Positions 63,544 through 64,000 of a DNA stretch of 64,000 bases are shown piece by piece. The stretch spans positions 558,001 to 622,000 of the forward strand of contig NZ_JACLQD010000002.1 in assembly GCF_014243445.1 (NCBI RefSeq). Reading direction: 5' to 3'. The notes below the pieces were generated by a model. The model was not told where the DNA came from. It ran no database searches and worked only from the letters and a program-made list of their open reading frames with translations. A program made the translations under genes and the position numbers. This stretch comes from Paragemmobacter straminiformis (lineage in GTDB: Bacteria > Pseudomonadota > Alphaproteobacteria > Rhodobacterales > Rhodobacteraceae). Each line of letters opens with the position of its first letter. Within the stretch, counting starts at the first letter, position 1.

Positions 63544-64000
63544 CAGGACACCTCGGCAATCAGGGGATCGAGTTCGGCGATGATTTCATCGAGTTCGGCC
63601 ATTTCGGCAAAGCGGGTGACGCGGATCGATTCAAGCTCGGCCATCATGGCGCGGTTGATCTGGTCGGAGTCGGGAATCTTGTCGGCAGCGGCGCGGCGCA
63701 GGGCGCGCAGGTTCTCGCGCAGTTGCACCACGTTCTTGCGCATGCGCTGCATTTCCAGCCCCTGCACGTCGATCTGGCGCGTCAGCTTTTCGACGCGGGC
63801 TTCGAGTTCGCCCGGTGTGGCGGGGCGCGCTGCGGCCTTGGGGGCGGCGGCAAGCTGGGCGCGAAGGTCGGCGGTCTGCTGGCGTTCGGCGGCGAGTTCG
63901 GCTTTCAGGCGGGCGATTTCGGCGGATGCGGCCCCGTCTGCGGGGGCTGTTCCCTCGACTCCGGCGGCGATGCGCTGGAGGGCCGCGTTGATCCGGCGTT
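63543..64000 (-). CDS. Coiled-coil protein upstream of zapA, C-terminal part
   Basis: The frame is open to the right edge, so the N-terminus is outside the window. At least 152 residues are visible. They form long heptad-type helices (AEIARLKAELAAERQQTADLRAQLAA; ELEARVEKLTRQIDVQGLEMQRMRKNVVQLRENLRALRRAA), separated by an Ala/Pro stretch. The end is DEIIAELDPLIAEVS. No enzymatic domain is present. Its stop overlaps the zapA ATG, implying a shared division-related role. I do not recognise a named family. Confidence 0.75.
   Translation of the reverse strand, partial: RRINAALQRIAAGVEGTAPADGAASAEIARLKAELAAERQQTADLRAQLAAAPKAAARPATPGELEARVEKLTRQIDVQGLEMQRMRKNVVQLRENLRALRRAAADKIPDSDQINRAMMAELESIRVTRFAEMAELDEIIAELDPLIAEVS

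Overview
The window is a GC-rich stretch of alphaproteobacterial chromosome, almost certainly from the Rhodobacteraceae/Paracoccaceae (Rhodobacter-like). The evidence is gene content and order: rpmF-plsX-fabH-ihfA-merR-tRNA-Pro, nagZ-scpA-scpB, a zapA-coiled-coil pair, a GH108 endolysin/holin pair beside ccmE-argC, a Mg-type HemB without zinc cysteines, and a Hint-domain protein. It is core chromosome rather than an island. I see no insertion sequence, integrase, CRISPR array, rRNA or complete prophage.

Layout. 1-9.4 kb: the end of psuG, a DUF502 membrane protein, bdhA, a peptide-type ABC solute-binding protein with an entericidin-like lipopeptide, a membrane protein, an XRE-cupin regulator, and an acyl-CoA-ligase-like/DsbA-like/MFS run. 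9.4-19.4 kb: mfd, hemB, a SYLF lipoprotein, a TDT exporter, and a divergent unit of a PhyH-type dioxygenase against LysR plus a ureohydrolase. 19.4-29.6 kb: a complete alpha-glucoside module, aglEFGAK on the minus strand, divergent from the LacI-type regulator aglR, a GH1 beta-glucosidase and glucokinase, with four LacI-type operator candidates between. 29.6-43.7 kb: a hydrolase, alkA, an MFS transporter, a Hint protein, a squalene/phytoene-synthase-like protein coupled to cimA, cysS, a PLP decarboxylase, an outer-membrane barrel, an ABC-F ATPase, olsB, msrB, bamE and yceD. 43.8-57.8 kb: the rpmF-plsX-fabH-ihfA-merR cluster, tRNA-Pro(GGG), dcd, then a long minus-strand run from murI through argC, ccmE, endolysin/holin, argS, a SPOR protein, nagZ, scpA and scpB. 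57.9-64 kb: a LysR regulator, a small-RNA candidate, purL, a GNAT enzyme, bolA, grxD, an MliC-like protein, zapA and a coiled-coil protein running off the end.

The main interest lies between the genes. There are two likely trans-acting small RNAs, each with a sigma70-like promoter (17-bp spacer), a 5' hairpin and an intrinsic terminator: one near 2.3 kb on the minus strand and one near 59.1 kb on the plus strand carrying CCTC/CCTCC motifs. A family of paired near-perfect palindromes sits at 3' ends of genes at 1.2, 15.4, 16.5, 35.4 and 48.6 kb. A second repeat with a GGATATTT-type core occurs in opposite orientations at 8.0 and 35.3 kb. Several short tandem arrays begin on stop codons. I found no clearly novel multi-gene system. 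The closest candidates are the PhyH/LysR/ureohydrolase unit and a holin/endolysin pair resembling the detached lysis genes of gene transfer agents.
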